Under the pieces are notes generated by a model, which was not told the DNA's origin, searched no databases, and saw nothing but the letters and a program-made list of their open reading frames with translations. From Tolypeutes matacus (lineage: Eukaryota; Chordata; Mammalia; Cingulata; Chlamyphoridae): a DNA stretch of 64,000 nucleotides. The stretch is from positions 3,065,154 through 3,129,153 of the forward strand of contig JAKSZT010038599.1 in assembly GCA_026826555.1 (NCBI GenBank), written 5' to 3'. Every line of letters begins with the position of its first letter. Positions within the stretch are counted from its first letter, which is position 1. Below are positions 35,594 through 47,470 of the stretch, piece after piece. Made by a program: the position numbers and the translations under genes.

Positions 35594-38099
35594 CTCTTTC
35601 ACTACAACGCAGTCACAGTGAGCCATCTCCATATATTTCTTCCTAGGTTCACTGATTTCTTCAGTTTCTTTCACTACTACTTTTCTGTGTTGATCTTCAT
35701 TCACTGTATCAGAGCAATCACACTAATTGCAGAATGTCCTTAGTACCTATGCCAGCAATTTCTCAATGTACTCATTTTAAGTGTTCAGTCTTAGTCAATT
35801 ATATCATCATAACTCTGGTTATTTATATCCTTAAATTCACAAAACTTAAGAAACACCTTTGCTTCTGACACACTAAGCAAAATGCATAGTTCATGTTCAT
35901 GTCTAATGACATTCTTCTGTGTGTTTCTGTTCTTTATCCATCTGAAAATTCTGAATTATGCATAGAAACAATCTTTGTTCCTCTTTCTTTTCTTTAGAGG
36001 AAGGAGACTGCTTCAAAATTTAGGAGTTATTGAAAAGGATTCAAAGTTCATTAAACTTCTTGTTCATCATTATTATAGTCCTCAACTTCGTGACTGAAGG
36101 CACTACATCTTTTCTTTCTCCATGTAAATCCCACGTGTATTTGGTTATTAATACAATTGCAAAGTACATAGTTACAATCTATAAGTGAATGTTAATTGTC
36201 TTTCCTCATATATTTATATTTTCTCCAGAGAGGGTAGAATACTTTCTTCTACAGTTGAAAATCTATTTGATTAAACAATAACTCAAGTAAAACCATACTA
36301 AAATACTGAGCATGGCTGAAGTGCTCAGAATCAATTAATATACAGCCAATAATGAATCCATAAATGTATATATCCCATATTTATCTATGGGAATAAAATC
36401 TGATGAGATGTTTGGGAATAGCTCATGAAGAGTATGCTACGCATATGCAAGAAATTACTTTTTGGACCAGAATTAACTTTATAGAAAGTTGTACTTTTTG
36501 TTAGTCAAATTGAATTTACTACACTGGATGCCCAAGAGAAGAGCAGAGACAAGGCTGGAGCTATTCTTTTACTAACAGTGCAAAGCTAGAAAAAGAAGAC
36601 AAACATAGCATTGGCAAACTAAAGGTGATTAATGAAATGGAACATATACAATGAGCATTCAGTCCTGTTTAAAGGAGTATGGGGATATTTGAATTAGTAA
36701 TAGTGGATATTTGAATTAAAAACAGTAGTGGGAAAATGGGAGCTTATTTCAATAGTGTTTGCCTCTTTCTGTGAAATTGTAAAGGGTACATTTACTTTGA
36801 GGGATTGTGAATTTATGTTAGGAACAGATCTTTCATGAAACCAACCACACTATTATATACAAAAGGGTTTTAGCAAATGGGACATCACATTGTATAAAGG
36901 AAAGATAACTTCTTGTCTTTTACATATGGTACTGGGGAGAATTTACAAAACCTGTAACATATTTCTCTGGCTCGTGAGGCCAACCATCACTCTTCAAGTA
37001 TGCACACCAGAGTTTTTGCCTTAAAAGGGTCCAATGGAAAAAGTTAAATTTGTTTTTAAAGTTATTTAAATTGCTTGAATTTCAATTTCCATTTTGAATA
37101 ATGACTCAATTTCAATTTTCTCATTTATCATTGCCTTTTTAATTTGGTCACTCAACATGCATTTATAGAGAAATATTCAAGATATTTTATGCTATTTTAT
37201 GCTTAAACTTTATTATTCATAAGAACATATAAACAATGTGGTAGATGTCATACTAATTTATTTTTAATGCTAACTAAGTTATATTCAAGGACTCTACTTA
37301 TTAAGGTGGGCAAGAAATTCAGTCTGAACTATGCTAAATGCTTTCTCTCTCACACCATTTGTGCTGGAATTCTGGATCTAACATATTGCAGAAAACTGGA
37401 AAAACTAGATGTTGGTGTTGATTGGAAGTACTGATCTTCTCACATAGGTTCACCCATGTGACCCAATGAAAGTTTGTGGCCAAATTCGGTAATAGAGAAT
37501 TTTTTTAAAAAATGTCCAAAGTCAAAGATTATATTAGACATAATTGCATAAGATATTTTAATATCTTTCATGTTTCCACCACAAAAGTAATTCTATTGCC
37601 CTCTTTTCTAGTATCTGGGAATCCATCAATTTCTTGGGTCAGGACCTCCTCACTTCAACCAATCTTCCATTTTTCTTTTCTTCTGTTGTGTCCCACTGAA
37701 CCAAGAGTAGAACTCACCCTGAAAGAATAAAAACAGGGAGACCCAGCCTAGACTCCCCCAAACCAACCCACTATTGAGCCTATTGAGGTTCCAGAGAAAA
37801 GGACTGAAAGCCAATGTGATCAGCCCTTAGGTATTTATTAAAAGAACTTACATATATTGAGGTGTAGCTACCTTGCGATGGACAGTGAGACTGTCAAGAA
37901 GTTTACCAAAGTATATTTGCACCCAGGGAAACCTTATTTAGATTATAAAGGGCTGGGGGAAAAGTTGACTGAATGCCAGAGTTTGCATGCAAGTTCTGGG
38001 GAAATTGTTATATATTCATAATCCTGACCAGCCCTTACAATCTCACATATCCACTCATTCACAAGACGAGGCCATGAGCATGTTGTAGAAATAGAGGTT
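35594..38099. other. unassigned sequence
   Basis: About 2.5 kb with no recognised gene. The 37.7-38.1 kb part may already belong to the MaLR internal region that follows but could not be aligned by eye. Confidence 0.45.
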
Positions 38100-38664
38100 A
38101 AAGCCTGTGTTCCAGACACTACAGAGAGTCTTTCCATCACCTGTTTTCTCAGAGGGTAGAGCTTATTCCCTGGAGATTGAGGAGAGTCTGGTTGAAACCT
38201 CAATGCTTAGAGAAGTGGAGCTAGTGTTCAGGAAGAGTATGGTCACTGCGCAAGCACTTGGAAATGATGAGGCTGCCACTCAATTAGTCCTGGAGGACAA
38301 AACATCATTCCATAGATGACTTTCATACCTTGAAATCTAATGGAGTATGCCCTGATAGGATTCAGAATTGTTTTGGACCTGTTACCTCTTTCCCTTACAA
38401 TTCCTACCTATGGGAATGAAAATGTTTATTCTATACCTGTCCTTCCATTGTACATTGGAAGCAGATAAGCTGTTCTCTAGGTTTCATGAGTCTACAGATG
38501 GAGAGGAATTGTGCCCCTGACAGAACATACCTATACCCAATTTTGACGAGACTTCATACTTTGTATTGTTACTGAAATGACTCAAAGCTTATGGAATATT
38601 GTGATGGAATGAATGTATTTTGCATATAGAAAGAACATATATTTTGGGGCTCCAGAGAGTGGAG
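38100..38664 (+). mobile_element. MaLR internal region, 3' end
   Basis: The run 'ccttccattgtacattggaagcagataa', 'ggtttcatgagtctacagatggagaggaattg', 'ttttgcatatagaaagaacatatattttggggctccagag' is the 3' end of MaLR internal sequence, which normally abuts the 3' LTR, as it does here at 38665. MaLRs lack pol. The 70-codon frame at 38107-38319 is a remnant of their gag-like frame at best. Confidence 0.7.
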
Positions 38665-38839
38665 TGTGGTGTTTTGAATCTGTGTGTACCCCCCAAAATT
38701 AATCCATTCCTATGGGAATAAACACATTGTAATGACCTTTTGATGAGGTTACTTCAGTTAAGGTGTGTGTACCTCAACCAAGCTAAATATTTATCTTATT
38801 ACTCGAGTCCTTTATAAACAGAATGAATACAGAGAGAAG

Positions 38840-38870
<31 letters not shown>

Positions 38871-39121
38871 GCAAGAAGCTGAAATCAACAACACCCAGAA
38901 GAGAAAAGAGGGGAGAGACCAGCAGATGCCACTATGTGACTTGCCATGTGGCAGAGGAGACAAGGACAGCCGACAACCAGTCTGCAGGAAGAAAGCGTTG
39001 CCTTGATGATGCCTTGATTTGGACATTTTCTTGGCCTCAAAACTATAAGCTAATAAATTCCCATTATTTAAGCCAACTCATTTTATGGTATTTGCTTTGA
39101 GCAGCCTAGGAAACAAAAACA
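38665..39121 (+). repeat. MaLR-type LTR with (AG)n expansion
   Basis: About 457 bp beginning 'tgtggtgttttgaatctgtg' and ending 'gcagcctaggaaacaaaaaca'. It holds 'ttgatgaggttacttcagttaagg', 'agtcctttataaacagaatg', an (AG)n run at about 38843-38870 and an AATAAA-like signal at about 39052. The same family appears in reverse at 58519-59223 and partially at 46365-46505. No matching 5-bp duplication was found, as expected if this is the 3' LTR of a larger insertion. Confidence 0.8.
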
Positions 39122-39900
39122 GACACCCCCCCCACACACACACACATACTTGTGAAAGTTTGTACTCTTTGGAGTATTATATGCCTTTCTGATGACTTTT
39201 TTCTGAAGCTTTCCTGGAAAAGGTTAGGTTATGCCCTAGATGTATACTTCTACCCACCGTTAATTAAGGGAATCACCTGTGATGTCCGTGATGTTCAAGG
39301 TTAACATTCTTTGTGTTTTGTTTTGTTTTTTATTTAGTGTTGGATTCCCTCCCAATCATGACCTAGAAGTGGATTGGCCCAACAAGGTGCCTCTATAGTT
39401 GCTCAAAGGCACAAGTTTGCAAACGCAACAGTTGAATTGTTGTGTGTGTCCATCAAGGGGTGACCCCAGGCTAAATACATATTTTTACTGGTGCTTTAAG
39501 AGTTTCAATGCTTTAAGTGTTAGCATAAGCAATTAGCAAAAAAAGACAGGACAATCTGGCATAGAGAATATAAGAACTTGTTAGGAATACAAATTAGGCA
39601 ATATTACAATTCTATAAATATGAGAGTAGCATTGGTTTGTCCTCCAGCAATGATTTCTGCTGCAACAGGAACTCACCCTGGCTAACTATGTTTTACCTTT
39701 AGTCCGGTCACTGGAGGAGCTACAAACTATATTAAAAAGTGTTCATATTAATCCATTGTCAAAGGCATACCCTTTGGGATTGTCACTATGTTTCTTTGGG
39801 TCTTCTATCTTCCAGGAATGTTAGAGTTAACTCTAGGGTCGTGGGGCCTCTAACCTTATCAGCAAGAGGATTTCTGTTCATCACTTGGGTGCTGTTCACC
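39122..39900. other. unassigned sequence with C/CA tract
   Basis: Begins with a C-run and (CA)n tract at 39126-39146. The remainder has no recognised gene or repeat. Confidence 0.5.
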
Positions 39901-40341
39901 TGTGATTGTTAGGATAATGTGTCAACTTGACCAGGTAGTGGTGCCTAGTTGTTGGTCAAGCAGGCACTGGGCTAATTTTAAGACAAGGGAATTTCATGGA
40001 CTTTAATCATCAATATGTAATCACCAGCATATTGCTGACTACATCTACAGTGACCTGAGGAGATTGCCATCAGCAATGAGTGATGTCTCATCCATTCAGT
40101 TGAAGGCTTTAAAAGAAGTGATTTCAGCATTCAGAAAGAGAATTCCCATCTCTGCTTCAGACAGCCAGCAACACCTGAGGAACTCATCGAGGACCTTCAT
40201 TGGAGTCCCTGGCTTGCAGCCTGCCATACGGCATTTGGATTTGTGCATCTCCACAGTTGTATGAGACAATTTTATAAATCTCATGTTATTTAAAAATATC
40301 TCCTGTCAGTGCCACTTCCCTAGAGAACACTGACTAATACA
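39901..40341 (+). repeat. ERV-L 5' LTR (MLT2-like)
   Basis: About 441 bp from 'tgtgattgttaggataatgtg' to 'gaacactgactaataca'. It contains 'atcagcaatgagtgatgtctc', 'cagttgaaggctttaaaag' and 'ggaccttcattggagtccctggcttgcagcctgcc', as in MLT2-class LTRs. The primer binding site follows directly, so this is the 5' LTR of the relic that extends to about 44860. Confidence 0.9.
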
Positions 40342-40344
40342 GCT

Positions 40345-40356
40345 TGGTACCAGGAG
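40345..40356 (+). promoter_or_regulatory. ERV-L primer binding site (tRNA-Leu type)
   Basis: 'tggtaccaggag' lies three bases after the LTR end. It is the start of the leucine-tRNA-complementary primer site for which ERV-L is named. It marks the element as ERV-L and fixes its orientation. Confidence 0.85.
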
Positions 40357-41937
40357 TGATTCATCAGAAACAGAATCTTAAAAACAGAATTTCTGAATTT
40401 GTTCTAGGATTTTGGCAATTGGCTCTCTTCTTAGATTCAAGGATACTAAAGACTCTGTTTCAAATAATCAAGAGGCCACTGACAGTCCATGGCATGAGAT
40501 GGCAAAAAAGATACACAAAATATCACCACTGCATATGACTACTTCCTTGCTTATAAGAGGCAAGGCTCTGCATGAGTGTTTTTTAACATCTTAACAGAGT
40601 TTTATGGAGTTTAAACGTAAAATGATGTTCACTGGCTGTTCCTAAATGTGCTGGATACAGTTACAAAAGAAAAGGATGAGCTGAAGGTTTCAAATTTTCA
40701 ACTTAAGTGCCTCATGAATGATGTGAAATTTTCTATGTGTGTCTTGAAGGAAAATCTTTTTTCATGTAGCTTCAGACTTGAGATCTCTGAAAATCAGAGC
40801 CTCATTGTGTGAGTAGCAGAGTTAAAAGAGAAACTAAAATCACAAACTTGCAGGGTGTCTGCTGTTAAAGTGAGGGCATAGATTGGAAATCAGTGGAACC
40901 TTGAGGATTGGAGAGACTCATTGGTTGATGGTGATGGTAGTGGGGATGTTGAAACCCTAAATTCTGGTGAGACTTTGCCAAATAAACTTGTAATGGTCTT
41001 CACTGAGGTGAAGACCACTCAACCTCCAGCCTGACCCAAGGAGTCCAGACCTCTTCCCAGTCCTGAAGAGATCCACTCAACCTCCAGCCTGCCCTGAGGA
41101 GTCTGCTATGCAGAAAAGCAGACTCAAAGCAGCAATAAAAATTGTCTGAGTTGCATAAACCTATGGTGTTGGCTAATAGATCATGGGATACATAGAAATA
41201 AAATAGAAGGGCAGTCTACTAAATTGCTACTTCATCTGTATAAGCAGAAGAGTTCAGGTTGACTGAACAAACACCTAACTAAAATTACAGAACCAGAGTG
41301 TCATAGCCCCTTAATCAATACCCAGACTTGAGAATTTAAAGACCCCGAGCCCTTTGAATAAGGGGAAGGCCAGGTCACCTTGGGGAAGGATCCTGTTACA
41401 CTGCTAAAAATTTATGCTGTTAATCTTCTTCCCAGCTTTTCCCAATGAGACCAATAGCCTTTTACCATGGTAACTGTGTAGTGGGGAAAAGTGAATGATC
41501 AGACATTTTGTGGCTTATTAGGGTCTCAGAAGTGACATTAATTCCAGGAAACCCAAAACTGTACTGTGGTCTACTAGTCAGAATAAGGATTTATAAAGGT
41601 CTGGGGATTGATTGAGTTTTAGCCCAAGTCTGTCTCACAGTGGGTCCACTGGGTCCCTGGATACATTCTGTGGTTATTTCCCCAGTTCTAGAATGCATAA
41701 TTAGAATAGACATACTCAGCAACTGGCAGAAGCCCACATTGGTTCCCTGACTTGTGGAGTAAGGGTTATTATGGTAGGAGAGCCACTAGAATTGACCTTA
41801 CCTAGCAACACAGTAAATCAAAAGTAATATTGGATTCTTGGAGGGATTGCAGTGATCAGTGCCACCATCTAGGGTTTGAAGGTTGCAGGGGTAGTGATTC
41901 CTGTCACATCCCCATTCAACACTCTTATTTTCTCTTT

Positions 41938-42330
41938 GTGCAGAAAACAGATGGTTCTTGGAGGATGACAGTAGATTATCATAAACTTAGCAAATGGTGA
42001 TTCCAATTGCAGTTGCTGTTCCAGATGTGGTATCATTTCTTGAGTAAATCAACACATCCCCTGGTAACTGGTATGCAGCTATTGATCTGGCAAATGCTAT
42101 TTCTCAATTGCTATTAGTAAGGACCACCAGAAACAGTTTGTTTTCAGCTGGCAAGACCAGCAATATACTGATACTGTCCTACCACAGTAGTATATCAATT
42201 CTCCAGTCCTATGTCATAATATTGTCTGCAGGGAACTTGATCAGATATCCTCCCCTCAAGACATCACACTGGTCCATTATACTGATGATACCATGCTGGT
42301 TGGAGCTAGTGAGTGAGAAGTAGCAAATAT
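41938..42330 (+). pseudogene. ERV-L reverse transcriptase fragment
   Basis: Conceptual reading gives a 'KTDGSWRMTVDY' type motif near 41947, a 'WYAAIDLA' type motif near 42070 and the catalytic YTDD box at 42278-42289. These are the landmarks of retroviral reverse transcriptase fingers and palm. The pieces lie in different frames separated by stops, so no enzyme could be made. The catalytic box itself is still intact in one frame. Confidence 0.85.
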
Positions 42331-43699
42331 TCTATACTTATGGAAAAAGCATTTAAGTGATAGAGGAAAGGAGATAAATCCAACTAAAATTCTGGGGCCT
42401 TCCACCTCAGTGAAATTTCTGTGTCCAGTGGTATGGGGAATGTCAAGTTATCCCTTCTAAAATGAAGGATAAGCTGTAGCATCTAGCCCTTCCAAAGACC
42501 AAAAAAGAGGCACAAAACTTAGTTGACATCTTTGGATTTTGAAGACAACATATTCTTCATTTGGGTGTGCTACTCCAGCCCATTTACCAAGTGACCAGAA
42601 AAGCAGCTAGTTTTGAGTAGAGACTACTGTGCAAGCTGTACTGCCATTTGGACCATATGAGGAGTAGATCAAATGATGCTAAAAGTGTCCGTGGCAAATA
42701 GAGTTTCTGTGTGGAGCTTTTGGCAGGCCCTTATAGGGGAATCATAATGCAGACCCTTAGGACTTTGGAGCAAAATCCTGCCATCGTCTCTGCAGATTAC
42801 TACTCTCATTTTGAGAAACAGGTTTTCCCTGCAAATGGGCATTGTGGTGACTGAATGCTTAACCATGAATCACCAAGTTGCCATGAGACCGGAGTTACCT
42901 ATCATGAGCTGGATATTGTCTGACCCAGCAAACCATAAAGTTGGGCATGTACTGAAGCACTGCATCATAAAGTGGAAGTGATATATTCAAAGTAGGGCTT
43001 GAGCAGGCCCTGAAGGCACAAGTAAGTTACATTAGGGAAGTGGTCCAAATGCACATGGTCACCCATCCGGCCACATTACCTTTTCTTTCCCAGCCCTCAG
43101 CTATGGACTCTTGGTGAGTTCCTTGTAATCATTGACTGAGGTAGAGAATACTTAGGCCTGGTTTGTAGATGGTGCTGCATGATATGCAGGTACCACCTGA
43201 AAGTGGAAAGGTGCAGCATTGCAACCCCTTTCTGTAATGTCTCTGAAGGACAGTTGTGAGGGCAAATCCTCCCAGTGGTCAGAACATCAAGAAGTGCACC
43301 TGGTTGCTCATTTTCCTTGGAAGAAAAAATGGCTGAGGTGCATTTGTACACAGATTCATGCGCTGTTGCCAATGGTTTAACTGGATGTTCAGGGACTTGG
43401 AAGGAACGTGATTGAAAAATTGATGAAAAAGAGGTCTGGGGAAGAGGTTTGTGGATAGATCTTTCTGAGTGGGCAAAAAACATGAAAATATTTGTGCCCC
43501 ATGTGAATGCTCAAGCAAAGGTGACTTCAGCAGAGGAAGATTTTAGTCAAGTTGATAAGATGACCAGTTCTATGGCTAGCACTCATCCTCTTTCCCCAGC
43601 CACTCCTTTCATTTCCCCATGGGCTCATGAACAAAGTGCCCATGGTGGTATAGATGGGGGCAGGTGCTGAGCAATATGGACTTCCCTTCATTAAGGGTG

Positions 43700-44090
43700 A
43701 CCTGGCTATGGCAACTGCTGAGTGCCCAATCTGCCAGCAGTAGAGTCCCACACTTAGCCTCTGATATGTCAACATTCCCAGAGGCAATCTGCCTGCTACC
43801 TGGTGGTAAATTGATTACATCGGACAACTTCCATTATGGAAGTGGCAGTGGTTTGTTCTATCTGGAATAGACACATATTCTGGACAGGTATTTGCCTTCC
43901 CTGAATGAGATGCTTCTTCCAAAACTACCATCCATGAACTGATCAAGGAACCCACTTCACAGTAAATGATGTGTGGGAATGGGTACATGTTTATGGAATT
44001 CCCTGGTATTACTATGTTCCCCGTCATACTGAAGCAGCTGGATGAATAGAATGGTGTAATGACCTTTTGAAGACTCAATTACGGCACTAA
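43700..44090 (+). pseudogene. ERV-L integrase fragment
   Basis: A CxxC zinc-site half (CPIC, near 43722) is followed by a core segment with 'GIDTYSGQVFAF' near 43864 and a later 'DQGTHFT' near 43940, which carries the second acidic catalytic position of the DDE core. A stop codon and frame changes lie within the region. In the intact virus the protein inserts viral DNA into the host chromosome; here it is only a marker of the element. Confidence 0.82.
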
Positions 44091-44189
44091 TTAGGTGGAA
44101 ATACCTTGCAGGGTTAAGGCAATGTTCTCCTGGAGACTATATGCTCTAAGTGAGCATCCACTTTATCGTGCTGTTTCTGCCATAGCCAG

Positions 44190-44590
44190 GATTCATGATG
44201 TCCAGGAGTCAAGGTGTGGAAATGGAAGTGGCACAGCTCACTATTTCCCCTAGTGATCCACTAGGAAAATTTTTGCTTCCTGTCCCTGCAACCTTAAGTT
44301 CTGCTGGTCCCCATCTCTTAGTTCCAAATGGAGAATTGTTTCCACCGGGGAACACAACAATGATTCCATTGAACTGAAAGTTAAGAGTGTCACCTGCCCA
44401 CTTTGAGCTCCTTAAGCCTCTGAGTCAACAGGCAAAGAAGGGAATTACAGTGCTGACTGAGATGATTGATACTGACTATCAAGTAGAAATAAGACTGCAC
44501 ATACACAATGGAAGTAAAGAAGAGTTTTCCTGGAATATAGGAGATCCTCTGAGGTCTCTGAGTACTACCATTCCTTGTGGTTGAAGTCAC
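44190..44590 (+). pseudogene. ERV-L dUTPase fragment
   Basis: Downstream of integrase, two frames (44195-44377 and 44387-44584) give 'LLVPNGELFPPGN', 'AKKGITVL', 'MIDTDYQVEIRLHIHNGSKEE' and 'WNIGDPLRSL'. These match the dUTPase domain that ERV-L encodes after integrase, an unusual location shared with non-primate lentivirus-like and ERV-L elements. The substrate-site glycine-valine-isoleucine-aspartate segment is altered to EMID, and a stop and frame shift separate the two halves. Confidence 0.75.
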
Positions 44591-44869
44591 TGGAAAATTG
44601 AAACACTAATGGTGGTCTAGAATGTTCATGAATGAAGGTTTGGGTTACCCCATCAGGCAGGCAAAGAACCGCGGCCAGCTGAGGTGCTTGCTGAGGGTAA
44701 AAGGAACATGCACTGGGTAGTGGAAGAAGGTAGTAATAAATACAAACTTTGACCACATGACCAGTTACAGAAATGAGGACTGTAAAGGTCATGGATATTT
44801 CTTCCTTGTTTTGCTATGAGGACTTTTATATATGTATATAAAATGAATATCTGACTAATACACACCCCA

Positions 44870-46360
44870 GACCCCAATGTATTATTATGGTTACTAGTGT
44901 GATAGGGAGAGGAGATTGTGGTGTTATTTCATCTTAGGTAGCATTCATCTCAGGGTTCCATGCTGGGATTTCATAAGGGGTGGAACTGCTAGGATCTTAT
45001 TAAAGTCTGGGTTATCTCCCTTAGTGGGCACTGTATTAAGGTCTTTGAAGGCCTTTGGTAGGACTACTGCCCAACCTTTTAAAGATGTCCATCTAGCTAA
45101 TAGTTTGATCTGCATTTCTTAATAGGCCATTGCTTTTGTTATTGTTTTAATCCTGCTCCTTGCAAGGTATAAAACAAATAAAACTTCTATGTTATCCCCT
45201 CCTTTTGTACCCAATCTTGTATTAGGGTGCTAGTGAATGCTTTGCCAGTAGAAATGACTCTGAAAATGTCGTACATTGTTTGTAAACACTGTGGTCCTTT
45301 AATACACAATGGCTTTTTGTTTGGCATGTCTGCAGGAGAATGTTTGCATGACCAATAACAGTGTCTACACATGTAAGTGCACAGGAATATCCTCAGCACA
45401 TTGGAATAGGCCCTGTATAATCCACCTGCCAGACGATCCACCATTGACTACTATATTCCATTCCCATGTCCATCTACAAGTTGACAATTGCTGGTTGTAT
45501 GGTCACCACTATCCAAGGTAGGGCTTCACTTGAGCTGGAACCATCTCATTACCAAATATTTTTGGGGGATGTCCCTGCTCTTTCTTTTCTACATGGATTT
45601 TTTACAGTCAACTCTGGGGGAGTTCTTCCAATTCTGTGTTGTATATTACATGCCCCTGAAAGTTTTGGAACTCCAGTGAGATGGAACTAGACATTAAGTA
45701 CCCCCTCTGTTGTAGGTATGTATGCTACCACACTAATGTGTTATTGTGGGCTACTGTAGAAACAGGCCTCATCAACAGCCCCTTTACCCATAACTTAATG
45801 GGATATATGTTTTTTTTCTCCACTACCATATTCCCTGTGATGGCTTCTGTTTGTACTAAAGCTTGGTGTACATTTAGGAATTGCTTTTCTAGGAAGATAT
45901 ATCATTGCTCAGCAACTTTGAAGAACTGAGACCAAAACCCTATGCAGATGTGTGCCTTTCTGTCTCTTTGCCATAACTTCCACACCATTTTGTCCTTTGT
46001 GACAGACATCTAGCTCATATGGTTTCCTTGGAGTCACAGTTTTCAGGACCTGTGCTTGGGCTGCTAAGACATTTACTGTGGCAAAATAGTAAGCCGAATC
46101 ATGTTTACACAGAAGATGGTAAAATAGAAGTCTTACCAGACCCACCACCTCCAAGAACTTGATGGTGTTTTTTGGTTCCTGTACTGTTTTGGGTGGCTCA
46201 CCTATTCTCTTTTCTGGAGGTACCTTCTGGAGGAGACCTTCTCTATGGTTTTTTGTAAAAGACTTGAGTATACAGAAATTAGCAATTCTCCTTTTAGTAT
46301 TTCAGCAGAACAGCATTAAGTTGTCTATAGATTTTCTGTCATGGCACTCTGGCTCTCAGA
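44870..46360 (-). mobile_element. antisense retroviral pol fragment
   Basis: On the minus strand, a piece at about 46154-45909 (81 open codons, with 'PRKPYELDVC') is followed by an integrase-like stretch: 'VDYTGPIP' near 45426, 'ALTCVDT' near 45388, 'TGKAFTSTLIQDWVQKEG' near 45248 and 'LKGWAVVLPKAFKDLN' near 45073. That order (polymerase/RNase H area, then integrase core, then its C-terminal part) identifies retroviral pol running opposite to the ERV-L just upstream. Stops and frame shifts break it. The family is not resolved. Confidence 0.65.
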
Positions 46361-46364
46361 CCTA

Positions 46365-46505
46365 CCCTGGGACATGCTTTACTGAAGTAATCTAATCAAA
46401 TTCCTTCAACTGAAGTAATCTAATCAAAGGTTCCCACCTACAATAAGTTCACACCCACAGGAATGGATTAGCTCTAAGGACATGATCTTGACTGGGGTCC
46501 ACACA
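46365..46505 (-). repeat. partial MaLR-type LTR with internal duplication
   Basis: Read on the minus strand it begins 'ttgtggtagtttgaggc', with 'taatccattcctgtgggtgtgaac' and 'gattagattacttcagttgaagg', the 5' part of the LTR family at 38665 and 58519. 'ctgaagtaatctaatcaaa' occurs twice (46381-46399 and 46410-46428). It may be the 5' LTR stump of the antisense pol element, or an independent fragment. Confidence 0.65.
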
Positions 46506-46958
46506 AGCCTCAAACTACCACAAGTGTATTTGACAATTTACTCATTTTGTTAAGCTTTCATATCAACATCCATGAAATAAAAATCCATGAAATATCAACA
46601 TCCATGAATAAAAAATGATAACATCCAATTCATACAATTGTTGTGAAGATCATTGAATGAGTATAAATCTTGATAGTTGGAAGTGCTCAAGAAGTTTAGA
46701 CCTTCAAACCTATTCTCCATCACTCAACAATCTATGTGTTATGTTAATTGTATCCATACCTTTGTGTGTTTTTTGTGTGCATATTTTCAAATTATTCATT
46801 CATTTGTCTCAATTCATCATTCAGTATTCACATCTAGGTAAAGATTTAAGTGTCCAGAAGAAACAAACTAAGGGATAATAAAATAAAGGAGGAGTACAAA
46901 ATATATGACTCTTTCATTATTTGTTTTTAGGAACTATTAAATAGTAGGTTCTACTAGT
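46506..46958. other. unassigned spacer with short tandem duplications
   Basis: No gene. 'atatcaacatccatgaa(a)taaaaa' is repeated at about 46561 and 46592 with an extra partial copy between. Confidence 0.6.
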
Positions 46959-46963
46959 AATAG

Positions 46964-47465
46964 TGTAACTGTTGGGGAATTTGATGTAATTATGAATTCC
47001 AAAAATATATCATGCTTGTAAACTGATCTGTTAATCTGGGCATGATTAGGTTATGATTAGGACATTGAGCCGCACCCCTTGGTGGGTGGGGAATTGAATA
47101 TAAAAGGCAAGGCAAAGGACAGTTGAAGCAGTCTTTTGAGAAACAGTTTTGATGTTGGAAAGAAGGCCCCAGGAGAAGAGAAGCAAGCCGTTCGCCTGAT
47201 CGTCTGCAGCTAACCTTGTGGAGGAAACAGGAGCTAAGCCCGGAGAGAAATGCAGCCGCGGGAAGAGAGGAACCCCAGAAGCCTGAACCCTGGTGTTTGC
47301 CGGCAGCTGTCTTGCTCTAATATGTGACAATGGTCTTTGGTGAAAGAAGAAACTTAATGCTTTATGGCCGGATATCTGTGGACTTCTACCCCAAATAAAA
47401 ACCCTTTATAAAGACCAACCCATTTTTGGTATTTCACATTAGCACCCCTTTGGCTGACTAATACA
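46964..47465 (+). repeat. solo LTR of ERV-L-like family, plus orientation
   Basis: 502 bp from 'tgtaactgttgggg' to 'ggctgactaataca', with the pentamer aatag on both sides (46959-46963 and 47466-47470), a perfect 5-bp target duplication. A TATA-like 'gaatataaaagg' lies at about 47096 and an AATAAA signal at about 47394, giving a recognisable U3-R-U5 layout. CpG sites survive at 47190-47300, which suggests a fairly young copy. Two further copies lie in reverse at 52600 and 60414. The 94-codon minus-strand frame is not a gene. Confidence 0.92.
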
Positions 47466-47470
47466 AATAG

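Larger units (their letters stand above)
40342..44860 (+). mobile_element. ERV-L internal region, decayed provirus
   Basis: About 4.5 kb of class III endogenous retrovirus sequence downstream of its LTR. The order visible is gag-like sequence (about 40420-41750), reverse transcriptase (41938-42330), connection/RNase H area, integrase (about 43700-44090), dUTPase (44190-44590) and a 3' untranslated tail to about 44860. ERV-L has no env, and none is seen. Stops and shifts break every frame; the longest sense frames are about 60-75 codons. No 3' LTR follows: the sequence passes into a pol fragment of opposite orientation. The copy is a fossil that cannot produce particles. Confidence 0.88.

Noticed and set aside
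43097..43483. 128-codon minus-strand frame
   Set aside because: It is antisense to the ERV-L pol region, a shadow frame.
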